Source of the DNA: Alphaproteobacteria bacterium
GTDB taxonomy: Bacteria > Pseudomonadota > Alphaproteobacteria > Rhizobiales > Hyphomicrobiaceae
DNA: 64,000 bases
Assembly (NCBI GenBank): GCA_019137195.1
Contig: JAGVSR010000127.1
Coordinates: 1-64,000 of the forward strand
Direction: 5' to 3'
Positions 52,672 to 64,000 of this stretch are shown here, in pieces. A program made the position numbers and the translations under genes. Each line of letters opens with the position of its first letter. Position 1 is the first letter of the stretch. The notes under the pieces are model-generated. The model was not told the origin of the DNA, ran no database searches, and was given only the letters and a program-made list of their open reading frames with translations.

Positions 52672-54066
52672 CTAGGCAGCCAGCGCAGCGAGGATACGGG
52701 CCCAGCTTCTCGCACCTTTCTTGAAGCTCGAGAGGTTGTATTTCTCGTTGGGAGAGTGGATGCGGTCGTCGTCGAGCCCGAAGCCAACGAGCAGACTGTC
52801 CATTCCGAGCACATCGCGGAACGAGGATACGATCGGGATGGAGGCGCCGCATCCCATCAGCACGGCGGGCCGGCCCCACTCGTCCTCGAGCGCCTTGGCG
52901 GCGGCCTTCATGATCGGCGCATCTGTGTCGAAGCCGATGGCGCCCGAGCCGCGATGGCCGAGGAACTCGACTTTGCAGTCGGCCGGCACGCGCTTTTTCG
53001 CGAAGTCCCGGATCTTGGCCATGATGTCGTCGGGATCCTGCCCCGGTACGAGGCGGCAGGTGATCTTGACCGAGGCCTTCGACGGGATGACGGTCTTCGA
53101 TCCGACACCCTGATACCCGCCGGTAATGCCGTTGAACTCGAGCGTCGGGCGCGACCACAACTGCTCGATCATGGAGCGGTCGCGTTCGCCCGCGGGCTTT
53201 TTGAGCCCGATGCTGCCGAGGAACGTCTCCGGCTCGAGGCCGAGACGCTTCCACTGCTTGAGCTGCACGGGCGACGGCTCGCCCACGTTATCGTAGAAGC
53301 CCGGTACGGCGACACGGCCCGTCTCGTCGTGGAAAGCCGCGACGATGCGCGCCAGCGCTCGGATCGGATTCATGGCCGGACCGCCATAGAGCCCCGAGTG
53401 AAGGTCTCGCGAGGGCCCGGTGAGCACCATCTCCTCGCCGACGAGGCCGCGCAGCATGGTCGTGATGGCCGGCGTGTCCTTGTCCCATTGCCCGGTGTCG
53501 CACACGAGCACGACGTCGGCCTCGAGCTCCTTGCCGGCCTTTTTCAGGAAACCCGGCAGCGAGGGCGAACCACATTCCTCCTCACCTTCGAGCATGACCG
53601 AGACGGCAACGGGGAGTTCCCCCGCAACGGCCTTCCAGGCTCGTGCTGCCTCGAAAAAGGTCATGAGCTGACCTTTGTTGTCCTCGGCGCCGCGGGCGAC
53701 GATCACCTTGCCGTGCGGTTTCTCGGAGACGATCGACGGCTCGAACGGCGGCTTCCTCCAGAGCTCGAGTGGGTCCGGCGGCTGCACGTCGTAATGACCA
53801 TAAAAGAGGACGTGTGGCACGCCCTTCGCACGCTTCTTGCGATCGTGCCCGACGACCATGGGATGTCCCTTGGTCGGACGTACAGAGGCCTCGAAGCCGA
53901 TGTCTCGCAGCTCGGCCGCGCACCACTCTGCCGCCGCGCGGCAGTGGCCGGCGAAGGCGGGGTCGGTCGAGACGGACGGTATGCGCAGCAACGCGAACAG
54001 ACGCCCGAGGCCGGCATCGACGGTTTTGTCGAGGAGCTTCAGGACTTGGGGCAGGTGGTCGGTCAT
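52672..54066 (-). CDS. M20 family metallopeptidase (dipeptidase)
   Basis: 464 residues, the usual length for M20 dipeptidases of the carnosinase/DapE-like group. Metal ligands and catalytic acids are visible in [12 protein letters not shown] (His, Asp), [23 protein letters not shown] (paired Glu), and [10 protein letters not shown] in the dimerisation domain. It hydrolyses dipeptides with a dinuclear zinc centre in the cytoplasm. The start [12 protein letters not shown] was chosen because the upstream extension is Arg/Pro-rich and unlike the family. It is divergent from ppdK. Confidence 0.93.
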   Translation of the reverse strand: MTDHLPQVLKLLDKTVDAGLGRLFALLRIPSVSTDPAFAGHCRAAAEWCAAELRDIGFEASVRPTKGHPMVVGHDRKKRAKGVPHVLFYGHYDVQPPDPLELWRKPPFEPSIVSEKPHGKVIVARGAEDNKGQLMTFFEAARAWKAVAGELPVAVSVMLEGEEECGSPSLPGFLKKAGKELEADVVLVCDTGQWDKDTPAITTMLRGLVGEEMVLTGPSRDLHSGLYGGPAMNPIRALARIVAAFHDETGRVAVPGFYDNVGEPSPVQLKQWKRLGLEPETFLGSIGLKKPAGERDRSMIEQLWSRPTLEFNGITGGYQGVGSKTVIPSKASVKITCRLVPGQDPDDIMAKIRDFAKKRVPADCKVEFLGHRGSGAIGFDTDAPIMKAAAKALEDEWGRPAVLMGCGASIPIVSSFRDVLGMDSLLVGFGLDDDRIHSPNEKYNLSSFKKGARSWARILAALAA

Positions 54067-54347
54067 CGGCGGGTTCCGGCGCGAATTCGAGTGGACGACT
54101 GTGCGCGATCGGACGCAGCGCGTAAAGGGCGGCAAGAGGCTGCCTTTCGCCGGCTCCGATCCCTTGCTATGCCGGAACGGACCCTGCGCCACGCCCCCGG
54201 CCTGCTGGCAGGGTCAACATACGTCTGCGCCGAAGCGCCTGGGACCCTGCTTGCGCGATCGCGACGGCCGAGTTGCTCCAGCACCTCGGGGTGCCGGACG
54301 GACGGCCCGGGCAGCGCCAAGCACCCTTTTTCGACACCGAGACGCCC

Positions 54348-57047
<2,700 letters not shown>

Positions 57048-57146
57048 GCAGTGCGCCGTCTCCGGATTCGAATAAAATTTGAGCCGTAGGCGTAAGGCAC
57101 GATTAGAGCGGCGATGCTAACCGTTGCTCATCGGGGAGCCGAGCCA

Positions 57147-57515
57147 ATGCGGACCATTAGAATTCTCGTTGTCGACGATTGCGATCAGGACCGCGAGTTC
57201 CTGTCCGGGGTGGCACGCTCCTCGGCCGGCCCGCATGCATCGATCGACACGGCGGCAACGTTCGAGAAGGCGGTGAGCGCGGTCGCGCGTGCGGCCTACG
57301 ACCTCATCCTGCTCGACGACGACCTCGGCAAAGGCACCAACGCCTTCATCAGCGTCGTTACGCTCCGGGCCGCGGGCCACGTGAGCAACATCATCGTCAC
57401 CGGCGGCGAGCTTCGTGAGAAGCGGCGCGACGAGCTCTCGCGTGCCGGCGTCAGCGAGTATCACGTCAAAACCGAGCTCACGGCCGACATCGTGGGGCGC
57501 GCGCTGGCGGCCTGA
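57147..57515 (+). CDS. stand-alone response-regulator receiver domain
   Basis: 122 residues forming only a receiver domain: acidic pair Asp10-Asp11 in LVVDDCDQD, the phosphorylated Asp within ILLDDDLGKG (57/58), Thr in IIVTGGE, and Lys in YHVKTEL. With no output domain it must work through protein contact, like CheY or a phosphorelay shuttle. GGGGAG lies before the ATG. It follows ppdK by 99 bases; no kinase gene is adjacent. Confidence 0.88.
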   Translation: MRTIRILVVDDCDQDREFLSGVARSSAGPHASIDTAATFEKAVSAVARAAYDLILLDDDLGKGTNAFISVVTLRAAGHVSNIIVTGGELREKRRDELSRAGVSEYHVKTELTADIVGRALAA

Positions 57516-57687
57516 AAATAGTCGGGCCGGACCGCGACCGTACCACAGCCCTCGACGCGCGGGGCTTAGTATTCCAGACGCTGATCGAGACGTGTCCTCG
57601 ACCTGTCGTTGGGTACTCCAGGGAAATCCCACCTCGCCTAGTCAGTCCGGCAGAGTGATGGAAACGACGTCACGATCCCTCCAAACC

Positions 57688-57909
57688 TCACACCATCCGA
57701 TCGTCCTGGCGGTCGAGCTGATCGAGCGTCGGCTGACGAGTGCGCGGCCCGGGGTTCTTCGGTGTCAGAATGAGCGCGATGACGAGTGGCGGGAACAAAA
57801 AGCACCACGCAGCCCAGGAGTTCCAGTCGCGGTTCTTGGCGGGCGCGATCATGGCCGCGAGTATCGCGGACGAGATGGCGATAGCACCCCAGATGACGAC
57901 GTACTTCAT
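57688..57909 (-). CDS. small two-helix membrane protein, 73 aa
   Basis: Two membrane helices (YVVIWGAIAISSAILAAMIA and WAAWCFLFPPLVIALILTP) are joined by a short polar turn and followed by a charged tail. Start chosen at MKYVVIWG; the frame is open 22 codons further. No family recognised. Confidence 0.6.
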   Translation of the reverse strand: MKYVVIWGAIAISSAILAAMIAPAKNRDWNSWAAWCFLFPPLVIALILTPKNPGPRTRQPTLDQLDRQDDRMV

Positions 57910-58059
57910 GATCCTCGAACCCACTGCCCGAGCCTGTTCCATTGGCTCCAGCCAACCCGAAACATGCGCAGTCATTGGGGCAATTTCAAGCAGGACACTG
58001 GCCGGACCACAACTTTCCCGCGCGTCTTGAAGCCGTTGACCGTGATAGCGTTAACGCAT

Positions 58060-59346
58060 TCAAGGCCTGCGGCCGGCCGCAGCGACGGCCAACCGGCCAG
58101 GTAGGTCGACCGTAAACACGTTACCAGCCGCCGTCCGTCCGAGGTAGGCTACCTCGCCGCCATGGCGCCTTGCGATCTGGCGCACGAGGGCGAGCCCGAG
58201 GCCGGTCCCGGCCGACCCGGCGCCGGCGCCGCGCCGGAACGCCTCGAACATCCCGGACTGCTCGTCGGGCGCCACGCCCGGCCCCTGGTCGGTGACGGTG
58301 AGCGTCGCTCCGCTGCCGCCGGCGCGGACGACATGCACCGAGACTGGCGGCTTGCCGTGCCGCGTCGCATTTTCGATGAGGTTGCGGACCAGGCGGCGCA
58401 GAAGCCGCGGATCTCCCGTGATGACGGCTGGCTCGCCTGACACCGCGCATGCAGAATAGCGCACGGCCTCCTCGGCGGCCAGTCCGAGCAGATCGACCTC
58501 CTCGGCATGGTCAAGCGTCTCGACGGCATCGAGGCGGCTCGAGAGCAGGATCTCGTCGATGAGACCGTCCAGCTCGGCAATGTCACGGGCGATCTCGGTC
58601 TGGCGTGCAGGGTCGGGCCTTCCGTCGAGCATCTCGAGGCCGAGCCTGATCCGCGCGAGCGGCGTCCGGAGCTCGTGCGAGGCATTCGCCAGCAGCATCT
58701 TGTGGGCGCCGACGAGGGCCTCGATGCGCTCGGCCGCGCGATTGAAGCTTTGCGCCAGGCCTGCGATCTCGTCTCGGCCCTCGACCGCGACCCGCGTCTT
58801 GAGATCGCCTCGGCCCAGCGCCACGACGCCGGCCTCGAGCCGCTCGAGCCGTCCGGTCACGCGGCGCACGATCGGGTAAGCCCCGAGCGCGACCCCTGCG
58901 GCGATGGCGCCCAGAAAGCCGATAAGCCCGATCGCCGGATGCACGGGCGGGCGGTGGCGCGGCGCACGCATGACGAGCCAGCGCCCGTCGTCGAGCGAGA
59001 TCGACCATGCGTGGCCGCGCGGAATGTGCATCCATCCGCCGCTTTCGCGCCAGTCCTTCGGCGGCGGCAGCGGCTCGCCGGCGGCAGCGATCGGCCTCAG
59101 AGTGGTGTCGAAGAGAGCGAGGTCGGTCTTCAGCGCCTTTGCGAATTTCTCGAGCGCCGCTTTCTGCACGGCGGCCGGCTCGGTAGCCGCCGGCAGCACG
59201 GCACCTGCGATCTCGCCCGCGAATTGAAAGGCACTCTCGGCCGGCGAAGCGCGCGCTGCGAGCCGCCACATGAGGCCGGCCGCCGCCACGACGATGAGGA
59301 GGCTCACGATCACCGTCAGGTACACCTGGACGTAAAGGCGCTTCAT
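58060..59346 (-). CDS. sensor histidine kinase (HAMP-HisKA-HATPase)
   Basis: 428 residues: N-terminal membrane helix (VQVYLTVIVSLLIVVAAAGLM), a periplasmic domain of about 110 residues, a second helix (IGLIGFLGAIAAGVALGAY), a HAMP segment, and the kinase. The phosphorylated histidine is His224 in NASHELRTPLARI, with NLIENATRHG, DQGPGV and GTGLGLALVRQI in the ATPase domain. It sits 35 bases downstream of its OmpR-type regulator gene and after a Spy/CpxP-like gene, the arrangement of an envelope-stress system of the CpxA/RstB kind. The signal is unknown. Confidence 0.93.
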   Translation of the reverse strand: MKRLYVQVYLTVIVSLLIVVAAAGLMWRLAARASPAESAFQFAGEIAGAVLPAATEPAAVQKAALEKFAKALKTDLALFDTTLRPIAAAGEPLPPPKDWRESGGWMHIPRGHAWSISLDDGRWLVMRAPRHRPPVHPAIGLIGFLGAIAAGVALGAYPIVRRVTGRLERLEAGVVALGRGDLKTRVAVEGRDEIAGLAQSFNRAAERIEALVGAHKMLLANASHELRTPLARIRLGLEMLDGRPDPARQTEIARDIAELDGLIDEILLSSRLDAVETLDHAEEVDLLGLAAEEAVRYSACAVSGEPAVITGDPRLLRRLVRNLIENATRHGKPPVSVHVVRAGGSGATLTVTDQGPGVAPDEQSGMFEAFRRGAGAGSAGTGLGLALVRQIARRHGGEVAYLGRTAAGNVFTVDLPGRLAVAAAGRRP

Positions 59347-59381
59347 GGCAGGCTGCCGGAGATGTGTGTCATCGCGCTTGC

Positions 59382-60068
59382 TCAATCCTGCGCCTTGGCG
59401 AATACGTAACCGGCGCCACGCACCGTCAGGATGCGGCGCGGCTCCTTGGGATCGTCCTCGATCAGCGCACGGATCCGGGAGATGTGGACGTCGATCGAGC
59501 GGTCGAAGGCCTCGAGCGAGCGGCCGTGCATGAGATCCATGATCGCCTCGCGCGAGAGCACGCGGCCGGCGTGCTCGGCAAGCACCACGAGCAGATCGAG
59601 CTGATAGCCGGTGAGATCGAGGGCCTCGCCGTCGAGGCGGGCCTGGCGGGCAGCCTTGTCGATCTCTAGACGCCCGAAGCGGAGCGCGTCGGCGGCAGGA
59701 CCCTGACGTCCGCGGCGCAGGATGGCACGCAGACGCGCCAGGAGCTCGCGCGGCTCGAACGGCTTCGGCAGGTAGTCGTCGGCTCCGAGCTCGAGACCAA
59801 CGATCCGGTCCATGGCGTCGCCGCGCGCGGTCAGCATGAGGATCGGGGTCGCGGCCTTGGCGCGCACATTCCGGCACACCTCGAGGCCGTCGATGCCGGG
59901 CAGCATGAGGTCGAGCACAATGGCATCGAACGTGTCGCGGGCGTGCATGGCAAGGGCCTTTTCGCCCGAGGAAGCCCATTCGACGCGGAAGCCCGCCCCG
60001 CCGAGATAGTCGCGGACCATCCCGGCGAGGCGGCTGTCGTCTTCCACGAGCAGAATCTTCTCGGTCAT
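59382..60068 (-). CDS. OmpR/PhoB-family response regulator (CpxR/RstA-like)
   Basis: 228 residues. The receiver domain has the acidic pair in LVEDDSR, phospho-acceptor Asp53 in VLDLMLPGIDG, and LGADDYLPKPF. A winged-helix output domain follows (LDLTGYQLDLLVVLAEHAGRVLSREAI ... DVHISRIRALIEDDP ... RGAGYVF). It binds DNA as a dimer at direct repeats. It lies nine bases after the Spy-like gene. The exact GTAAA-N5-GTAAA motif at 60741-60755 upstream of this operon is a likely target. Confidence 0.95.
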   Translation of the reverse strand: MTEKILLVEDDSRLAGMVRDYLGGAGFRVEWASSGEKALAMHARDTFDAIVLDLMLPGIDGLEVCRNVRAKAATPILMLTARGDAMDRIVGLELGADDYLPKPFEPRELLARLRAILRRGRQGPAADALRFGRLEIDKAARQARLDGEALDLTGYQLDLLVVLAEHAGRVLSREAIMDLMHGRSLEAFDRSIDVHISRIRALIEDDPKEPRRILTVRGAGYVFAKAQD

Positions 60069-60077
60069 GACGAGAGA

Positions 60078-60635
60078 CTAATCACGGTCGCGCTGCTTGT
60101 GCCAGCCGGGACCGCCGAACGGCGGCATGTGGTCGGCGAACTCCTTCCTCTGCTCGGGTGTCAGCACCTCGGCGGCATCGGTGATCGCCGTCGCCATCCG
60201 CTTTGTGAGTGCGTCGACGTTGGCGACCTGCTCGGTCCTCAGCGCCTCGACTGCGGCGCGGTCCACGGTGGGAGCGGCCAGAAGATCGCGGGCCTTCTTG
60301 CGTCCATCGACAAGCTTCTCGCGCAGCGGCAGGAGATCCTTCACGGCGCCCTTGGCGATGGTCTCGAGCTTGGTCTTCTGCTCGTCGGAGGCCTTGACGT
60401 CGCGGGCGATGAACCCCGCCATGCGCTCCGCGCCTCGTTCCGCCACGGCCGGGTCGACTGTGCCCATCATGAAGCCGGGGCCGTGGTGGCGCATGTGCCA
60501 AAAGAAGGCGGCCTTGGAAGCGGCGGCGCCGGCGAAGGCGGAGACCAGAACCAACGCCGTAATGCCGAGCGGCTTCTTCCAGTTGAAGCCGCCGGTGCGG
60601 GCCTGCTCCGGAGCGGGGGTGGTCGTTTCGGTCAT
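60078..60635 (-). CDS. Spy/CpxP-family periplasmic protein
   Basis: 185 residues: an N-terminal signal/anchor helix (ITALVLVSAFAGAAASKAAFF) followed by an all-helical domain. It contains KASDEQKTKLETIAKGAVKDLLPLREKL and ends in the LTxxQ motif (VLTPEQRKEFADHMPPF). His/Met-rich patches flank the domain (WHMRHHGPGFMMG, and HMPPFGGPGWHKQ) and could bind metal. Members of this family (CpxP, Spy, CnrX, ZraP) restrain an envelope sensor or act as chaperones. It is the first gene of the operon with the regulator and kinase. AAGGA precedes the ATG. Confidence 0.85.
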   Translation of the reverse strand: MTETTTPAPEQARTGGFNWKKPLGITALVLVSAFAGAAASKAAFFWHMRHHGPGFMMGTVDPAVAERGAERMAGFIARDVKASDEQKTKLETIAKGAVKDLLPLREKLVDGRKKARDLLAAPTVDRAAVEALRTEQVANVDALTKRMATAITDAAEVLTPEQRKEFADHMPPFGGPGWHKQRDRD

Positions 60636-60740
60636 CTTGATCAATCCTTGCTTCTGCTGAGATCTGTGGCTGCGGATCCCTTGGGTCCATTGCCTGGAGC
60701 ACAATCTCGGGCAGCGCCGTTTCGGGTCTCTCTCCGCCGG

Positions 60741-60755
60741 GTAAAGTTTTGTAAA
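60741..60755. promoter_or_regulatory. CpxR-type box GTAAA-N5-GTAAA
   Basis: GTAAAGTTTTGTAAA matches the Escherichia coli CpxR consensus GTAAA-N5-GTAAA exactly. It lies 106 bases upstream of the Spy/CpxP-like gene start and 140 bases upstream of the divergent secreted protein gene, so it could serve either. It supports autoregulation of the Spy-like/regulator/kinase operon. Confidence 0.6.
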
Positions 60756-60894
60756 GCCGCGCTGGTTCGCTGTGGCCCCCGGGTCACGCGGCGACCCATA
60801 TCCGGAGCGCTCCCGCGTCCCGGGTTGCCGTTCCCAGCCGGGCGGTGTTCAGTCGGCCGCGGTTGGTGGGCTCTGCGGATCGGGGGATCGCGGC

Positions 60895-61407
60895 ATGCGT
60901 AGCTTGTTGGTCGTTGCGGCTGTCGCCGCCGGGCTTGTCGTCTCGCCCCGCCTTGCCCGCGCCGAGGACGCACCGTCCCCGGCCGACGCCCGCCTCGCAA
61001 CCTGGACCTCGGCTCTCGACGCCATTGACATGTCGATCGGCGTCGGCACCGCGGGCGACGTGCCCGTCAGCATCGTCTGCATCTTCGCCTCGCCCGCCTG
61101 CGAGGCGGCCAAGCGCGTTGCCCAGCGCGCGGTCATGAGCTACCGCCGCGTCGCCATGCGGTCGTGGAAGGCGCGCGGCATGAAGCTGCCGCCCAAGTGC
61201 TTCAACTTCGAGATCGACGGCGGCCAGATCGACCGCGTCGTGGCGGCCTACGAGCGCGCGCGGCCGAACCTCGACCGGGGCGGCACGTATCTCCTCACCG
61301 CCTACGATCTCCTGGGCTACGGCTTTATCCCCGTCAACGACCTCGAGTGCCAGGACGTCGCGCGAGCCGAGATCTTGCGCGTGCGCGGCATGTCCGAGGG
61401 GCTTTGA
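60895..61407 (+). CDS. secreted hypothetical protein, 170 aa
   Basis: A signal peptide (MRSLLVVAAVAAGLVVSPRL, cleavage near ARA-ED) is followed by a domain with three cysteines: VCIFASPACEAAKR, PPKCFNFEIDGGQIDRV and DLECQDVARAEIL. The protein looks like a compact periplasmic fold stabilised by a disulfide. GGGGGAT lies seven bases before the ATG. It is divergent from the Spy-like operon and shares its upstream region, which includes the CpxR-type box. I do not recognise the family. Confidence 0.75.
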   Translation: MRSLLVVAAVAAGLVVSPRLARAEDAPSPADARLATWTSALDAIDMSIGVGTAGDVPVSIVCIFASPACEAAKRVAQRAVMSYRRVAMRSWKARGMKLPPKCFNFEIDGGQIDRVVAAYERARPNLDRGGTYLLTAYDLLGYGFIPVNDLECQDVARAEILRVRGMSEGL

Positions 61408-61492
61408 GCTCGCCAGCGAATTGAAGGCCGGCCCCCTCGCCCGGACCCGTCCCACCGGGGAGTAGGTCCGGGGGAGGATTGACGCGAGCCGC

Positions 61493-63613
61493 CTACTTCC
61501 CTTCGCGCCACCACGCGGCGGCGAGGAGGGCGAGCAGGGCTGTGAGCGCCAGGAGCCCTGTGAACATCGGCGTCAGCCTGACGCCCTTGGTGAGGAAAGC
61601 CTCGCGGTCCTTGAGACCCATCCAGCCGGAGCCGGCGAGGACTTTCGCATCGGCCAGCATCGAGATACGCGGCACATCGACCGCGTCGGGCGCGCCACCC
61701 TTGGCGCGGGTCCAGAACACGCCGCCGCCGGTCGCCTCGACGAGCGGCTTCAAATTGTCCGGAGTCGCCGTCACCTCGCTCATTTCGCGCGGATCCTCGG
61801 CGCCGGCATGGGCAACCGCCGTCAAGGGGCCGGACGGACTTTTGCTCTCGGCCTTGTAAAGGCCGGGCAACTTGGCGTCGACGGTGGTCTTCCAGATGCC
61901 CGGGCCCGCCGCCTCGAGCATGAGCTCGCTCTTCTCGCCGCCCGGGCCCGCCAGCGTCACCGGCTCGACCTTCTCCTCCATCGAGTGACGCTCGAGCGTG
62001 ATCTTCATGCCCGCGACCGAGGCGAGCAGACGCTCCTCCTCGAGCTCAGGCTCCTTCATCAGCCAGTGCGCCAGGCGGCGCAGGAGATCGGTATGCGGCC
62101 CGCCGCCCTCGTAGCCGCGCGCCCACAGCCAGGCCTGATCGGAGGTCAGAAGCGCTACTCGCCCCTTGCCCTTACGGTCGAGAATGAGAAGCGGCTTGTC
62201 CTCGGCGCCACTCATGACGACGCGGCCGCGCCCGGGCCTGACCTCGGCCTGGCGGAACCAGCGGCCCCACGAGGGCTGGGCATTGGGATCGGCAGCGTTA
62301 GACCCCGGAAGAGACGCCGTGACGGGGTGCTTGACCCCGTCGCTCGTGATCTTGGCCTTGAATGGCCCTTCGATGACCCGTCCGGTCGGACCGGCCGGAA
62401 GCGCAGGCGCGAGCGGCGTCCGGTAGACGCTCGTCTGGCTGGCGTAATCGTCGCCGCCGGCGACCAGCAGCGCGCCGCCGTGACCATCCACGTAGCGCTG
62501 GATGTTGTCGTAGTAGAGCAGCTGCAGAATGCCACGATGCTCGTACCGGTCGAAGATGATGAGATCGAACTCGTTGATCTTGTCCGAAAACAGCTCCTTG
62601 GTCGGAAACTGGATGAGAGACAGTTGATTGATCGGCGTGCCGTCCTGCTTCTCGGGCGGACGCAGAATGGTGAAGTGGACGAGGTCGACCGCGGCGTCGG
62701 ATTTCAGAAGGTTGCGCCAAGTGCGCTCGCCGGCGTGTGGAACGCCGGAGACGAGCAGCACACGCAGGTTCTCGCGCACGCCCTCCGCGGACAGGACCGC
62801 CCGATTGTTCGCAGGCGTCAGCTCGCCCTCGGCTGCCGGCAGCTCGACCTCGATGATGTTGGTGCCGGCATGCGGGAACGGCATGTCGATGGAGACCGGC
62901 TTGCCGATCTCGGCAGTACGCTTCTCGTCGGAGCGGCCTTCACGGCGGATGTTGAGGGTGACGGAAGTCCGCTCGCCCGTCCGGTCGCCGGTCTCGTGGA
63001 CCACGATCTCGATGTCGCGCGTCTGGCCGACGAGCCCGTACCGCGGCGCCTTCAAGACTTCGATGCGCCGGTCGAACTCGCCAGGCGTGCCGGTGAGTAG
63101 CGCATGCACGGGCGCGTCGAAGCCGAGCGCCGCCGCGGTCTTCGGCACGTCGTGGACCTCGCCGTCGGTGACCATGATGACGCCGGCGAGGCGGTCGGGC
63201 GGCGTGTCGGCGAGCGCCTTGTTGAGCTCCGCGAAGAGCGGTGTGCCGCGCGCCGACGCGTCGTTGCTCGGACGCGCAGCCTCGACCCAGCGCACCTCCA
63301 GGTTCTTGACCCCCTTGAGGCGCTCGTCGAGCGCTTTCCTGATCGCGGCAGCCTGCTCTGGCCTTCGCTCGAGCGCCTGGCTCGTGCTCTCATCGACGAG
63401 AACGAGCGCGATATTGGCGAGGCTCTCGCGCTCTTCTTCGCGAAGCGTCGGATTGAGCAGCGCCAGGATCAGCGCGCAGAGCGCAGCCGCGCGTAAGGCG
63501 GCGCCGCGGCTGCGGCGAGCAAAGAGCAGCGCCACAAGCGCCATCGCAATCGCCCCCGCCGCCCACAGGAGCGGAACCGGCAGCACGGGCGCGAGGTCGA
63601 TGGACCAGCTCAT
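61493..63613 (-). CDS. large membrane protein with vWA/glutamine-amidotransferase-like domains
   Basis: 706 residues. Two N-terminal helices (VPLLWAAGAIAMALVALLFARR and RAAALCALILALLNPTL) are followed by a domain starting IALVLVDESTSQA, which resembles a degenerate vWA region. Next come a beta-sandwich part, and a class I glutamine-amidotransferase-like fold with FDLIIFDRYEHRG and GGALLVAGGDDY; the catalytic cysteine is absent. One C-terminal helix closes the chain. In relatives this protein follows a DUF4159 protein in a MoxR/DUF58/BatA-type module, and the gene upstream here fits that. Function unknown; envelope assembly or quality control is inferred. Confidence 0.82.
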   Translation of the reverse strand: MSWSIDLAPVLPVPLLWAAGAIAMALVALLFARRSRGAALRAAALCALILALLNPTLREEERESLANIALVLVDESTSQALERRPEQAAAIRKALDERLKGVKNLEVRWVEAARPSNDASARGTPLFAELNKALADTPPDRLAGVIMVTDGEVHDVPKTAAALGFDAPVHALLTGTPGEFDRRIEVLKAPRYGLVGQTRDIEIVVHETGDRTGERTSVTLNIRREGRSDEKRTAEIGKPVSIDMPFPHAGTNIIEVELPAAEGELTPANNRAVLSAEGVRENLRVLLVSGVPHAGERTWRNLLKSDAAVDLVHFTILRPPEKQDGTPINQLSLIQFPTKELFSDKINEFDLIIFDRYEHRGILQLLYYDNIQRYVDGHGGALLVAGGDDYASQTSVYRTPLAPALPAGPTGRVIEGPFKAKITSDGVKHPVTASLPGSNAADPNAQPSWGRWFRQAEVRPGRGRVVMSGAEDKPLLILDRKGKGRVALLTSDQAWLWARGYEGGGPHTDLLRRLAHWLMKEPELEEERLLASVAGMKITLERHSMEEKVEPVTLAGPGGEKSELMLEAAGPGIWKTTVDAKLPGLYKAESKSPSGPLTAVAHAGAEDPREMSEVTATPDNLKPLVEATGGGVFWTRAKGGAPDAVDVPRISMLADAKVLAGSGWMGLKDREAFLTKGVRLTPMFTGLLALTALLALLAAAWWREGK

Positions 63614-63698
63614 GAGCGAGCCTCGCGAAGCTGCCCGTTCTCCTCGCCCTTGCGGGCAGGGAATATGCCCGTCGTGGAGTCTGGTTCGAGTCTCATCC

Positions 63699-64000
63699 TC
63701 ACTGCCCCAGCCTCTCGAGCAGCGCCGGCACGTGAACCTGGTCGGCTTTGTAGTTGCCGGTCAGCGCATGCATGACGATATTGACGCCACCCCTGAGCGC
63801 CATCTCGCGCTGCTGCTCGCCGCCGGGCACAGTCGGATAGAGCGGACGGCCGAGGCGGTCGAGCGCCCAGGCCGCCGCGAAATCGTTCGCGGTGATGATG
63901 ATCGAGGTCACGCCGTCGGCGCGCCGCGCCTTGCGCTCGCCATCGTCCTCGCTGCGCGTCTCATCGGCCTCGACCCATAGCTGCCCGCCGTCCCAGCGGC
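63699..64000 (-). CDS. DUF4159-domain protein, C-terminal fragment cut by window edge
   Basis: The frame is open to the window edge and gives the last 99 residues: RWDGGQLWVEADET at the edge, then IIITANDFAAAWALDRLGRP, and the family-typical end VMHALTGNYKADQVHVPALL before ERLGQ. DUF4159 proteins are large N-terminal-membrane proteins with a glutamine-amidotransferase-like C-terminus, found next to MoxR ATPase and DUF58 genes. It is upstream of the 706-residue protein on the same strand, with 85 bases between. Its start lies outside the window. Confidence 0.88.
   Translation of the reverse strand, partial: RWDGGQLWVEADETRSEDDGERKARRADGVTSIIITANDFAAAWALDRLGRPLYPTVPGGEQQREMALRGGVNIVMHALTGNYKADQVHVPALLERLGQ

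Noticed and set aside
57068-57082. tRNA-like GGATTCGAATAAA segment
   Set aside because: No acceptor stem, anticodon arm or D-arm can be drawn around it.

Overview
The window is GC-rich, densely packed bacterial chromosome and looks like an alphaproteobacterium of the Hyphomicrobiales (Rhizobiales) type. Evidence: a bioB-bioF-bioD-bioA-bioZ operon in the order known from rhizobia and relatives, NDUFAF5- and NDUFAF7-like methyltransferases, a mraZ-rsmH-ftsL-ftsI group, pyruvate phosphate dikinase, a TIGR01459-type HAD protein, and a DUF4159 protein next to a 706-residue membrane protein. No species can be named from sequence alone. I see no phage, insertion sequence, CRISPR array, rRNA or tRNA. 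Both ends cut a gene.

Layout. 1-8.7 kb: the C-terminal part of an RTX-repeat protein, a small unknown gene, a roughly 0.7 kb stretch without a convincing gene but with a perfect 24-bp palindrome, then a THUMP methyltransferase, a Tat-exported PhoX-like phosphatase, a nitrilase-family amidohydrolase, glutaredoxin 3, ComF and an NDUFAF5-like methyltransferase. 8.9-19 kb: a copper/silver-type P-ATPase, MscL, a two-part sodium/solute symporter, an MltB-type lytic transglycosylase, two small secreted proteins sharing a C-terminal tail, and a DevC-like permease without its ATPase.

19.3-24.5 kb (minus strand) holds the most unusual locus: a divergent MBOAT-like membrane protein, an adenylate-forming ligase, an acyl carrier protein and a PEP-mutase/isocitrate-lyase-family enzyme, with overlapping stop and start codons, followed by a methyltransferase. 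The MBOAT/ligase/carrier set resembles the Dlt (D-alanylation) logic with an added C-C lyase-type enzyme.

24.5-39 kb: prs, a lipoprotein, pgeF preceded by eleven 7-bp tandem repeats, the NDUFAF7-like methyltransferase, HdeD, an isolated rfbD, purD and divergent small metabolic genes including grxD, then an outer-membrane-barrel/di-heme protein pair. 39-49 kb: the biotin operon, a TadG-like protein and the division genes ftsI, ftsL, rsmH and mraZ, with a 10-bp-spaced repeat overlapping a TTGACA promoter element upstream of mraZ.

49.5-64 kb: three unknown small proteins, secreted RNase T2, an M20 peptidase, ppdK, a lone receiver protein, a Spy/CpxP-like protein cotranscribed with an OmpR-type regulator and its sensor kinase (with an exact GTAAA-N5-GTAAA motif upstream), a secreted unknown, and two membrane proteins of a DUF4159 module running off the end. 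Most minus-strand genes sit in short operons. Many long open frames opposite or overlapping these genes are by-products of high GC and were left out.
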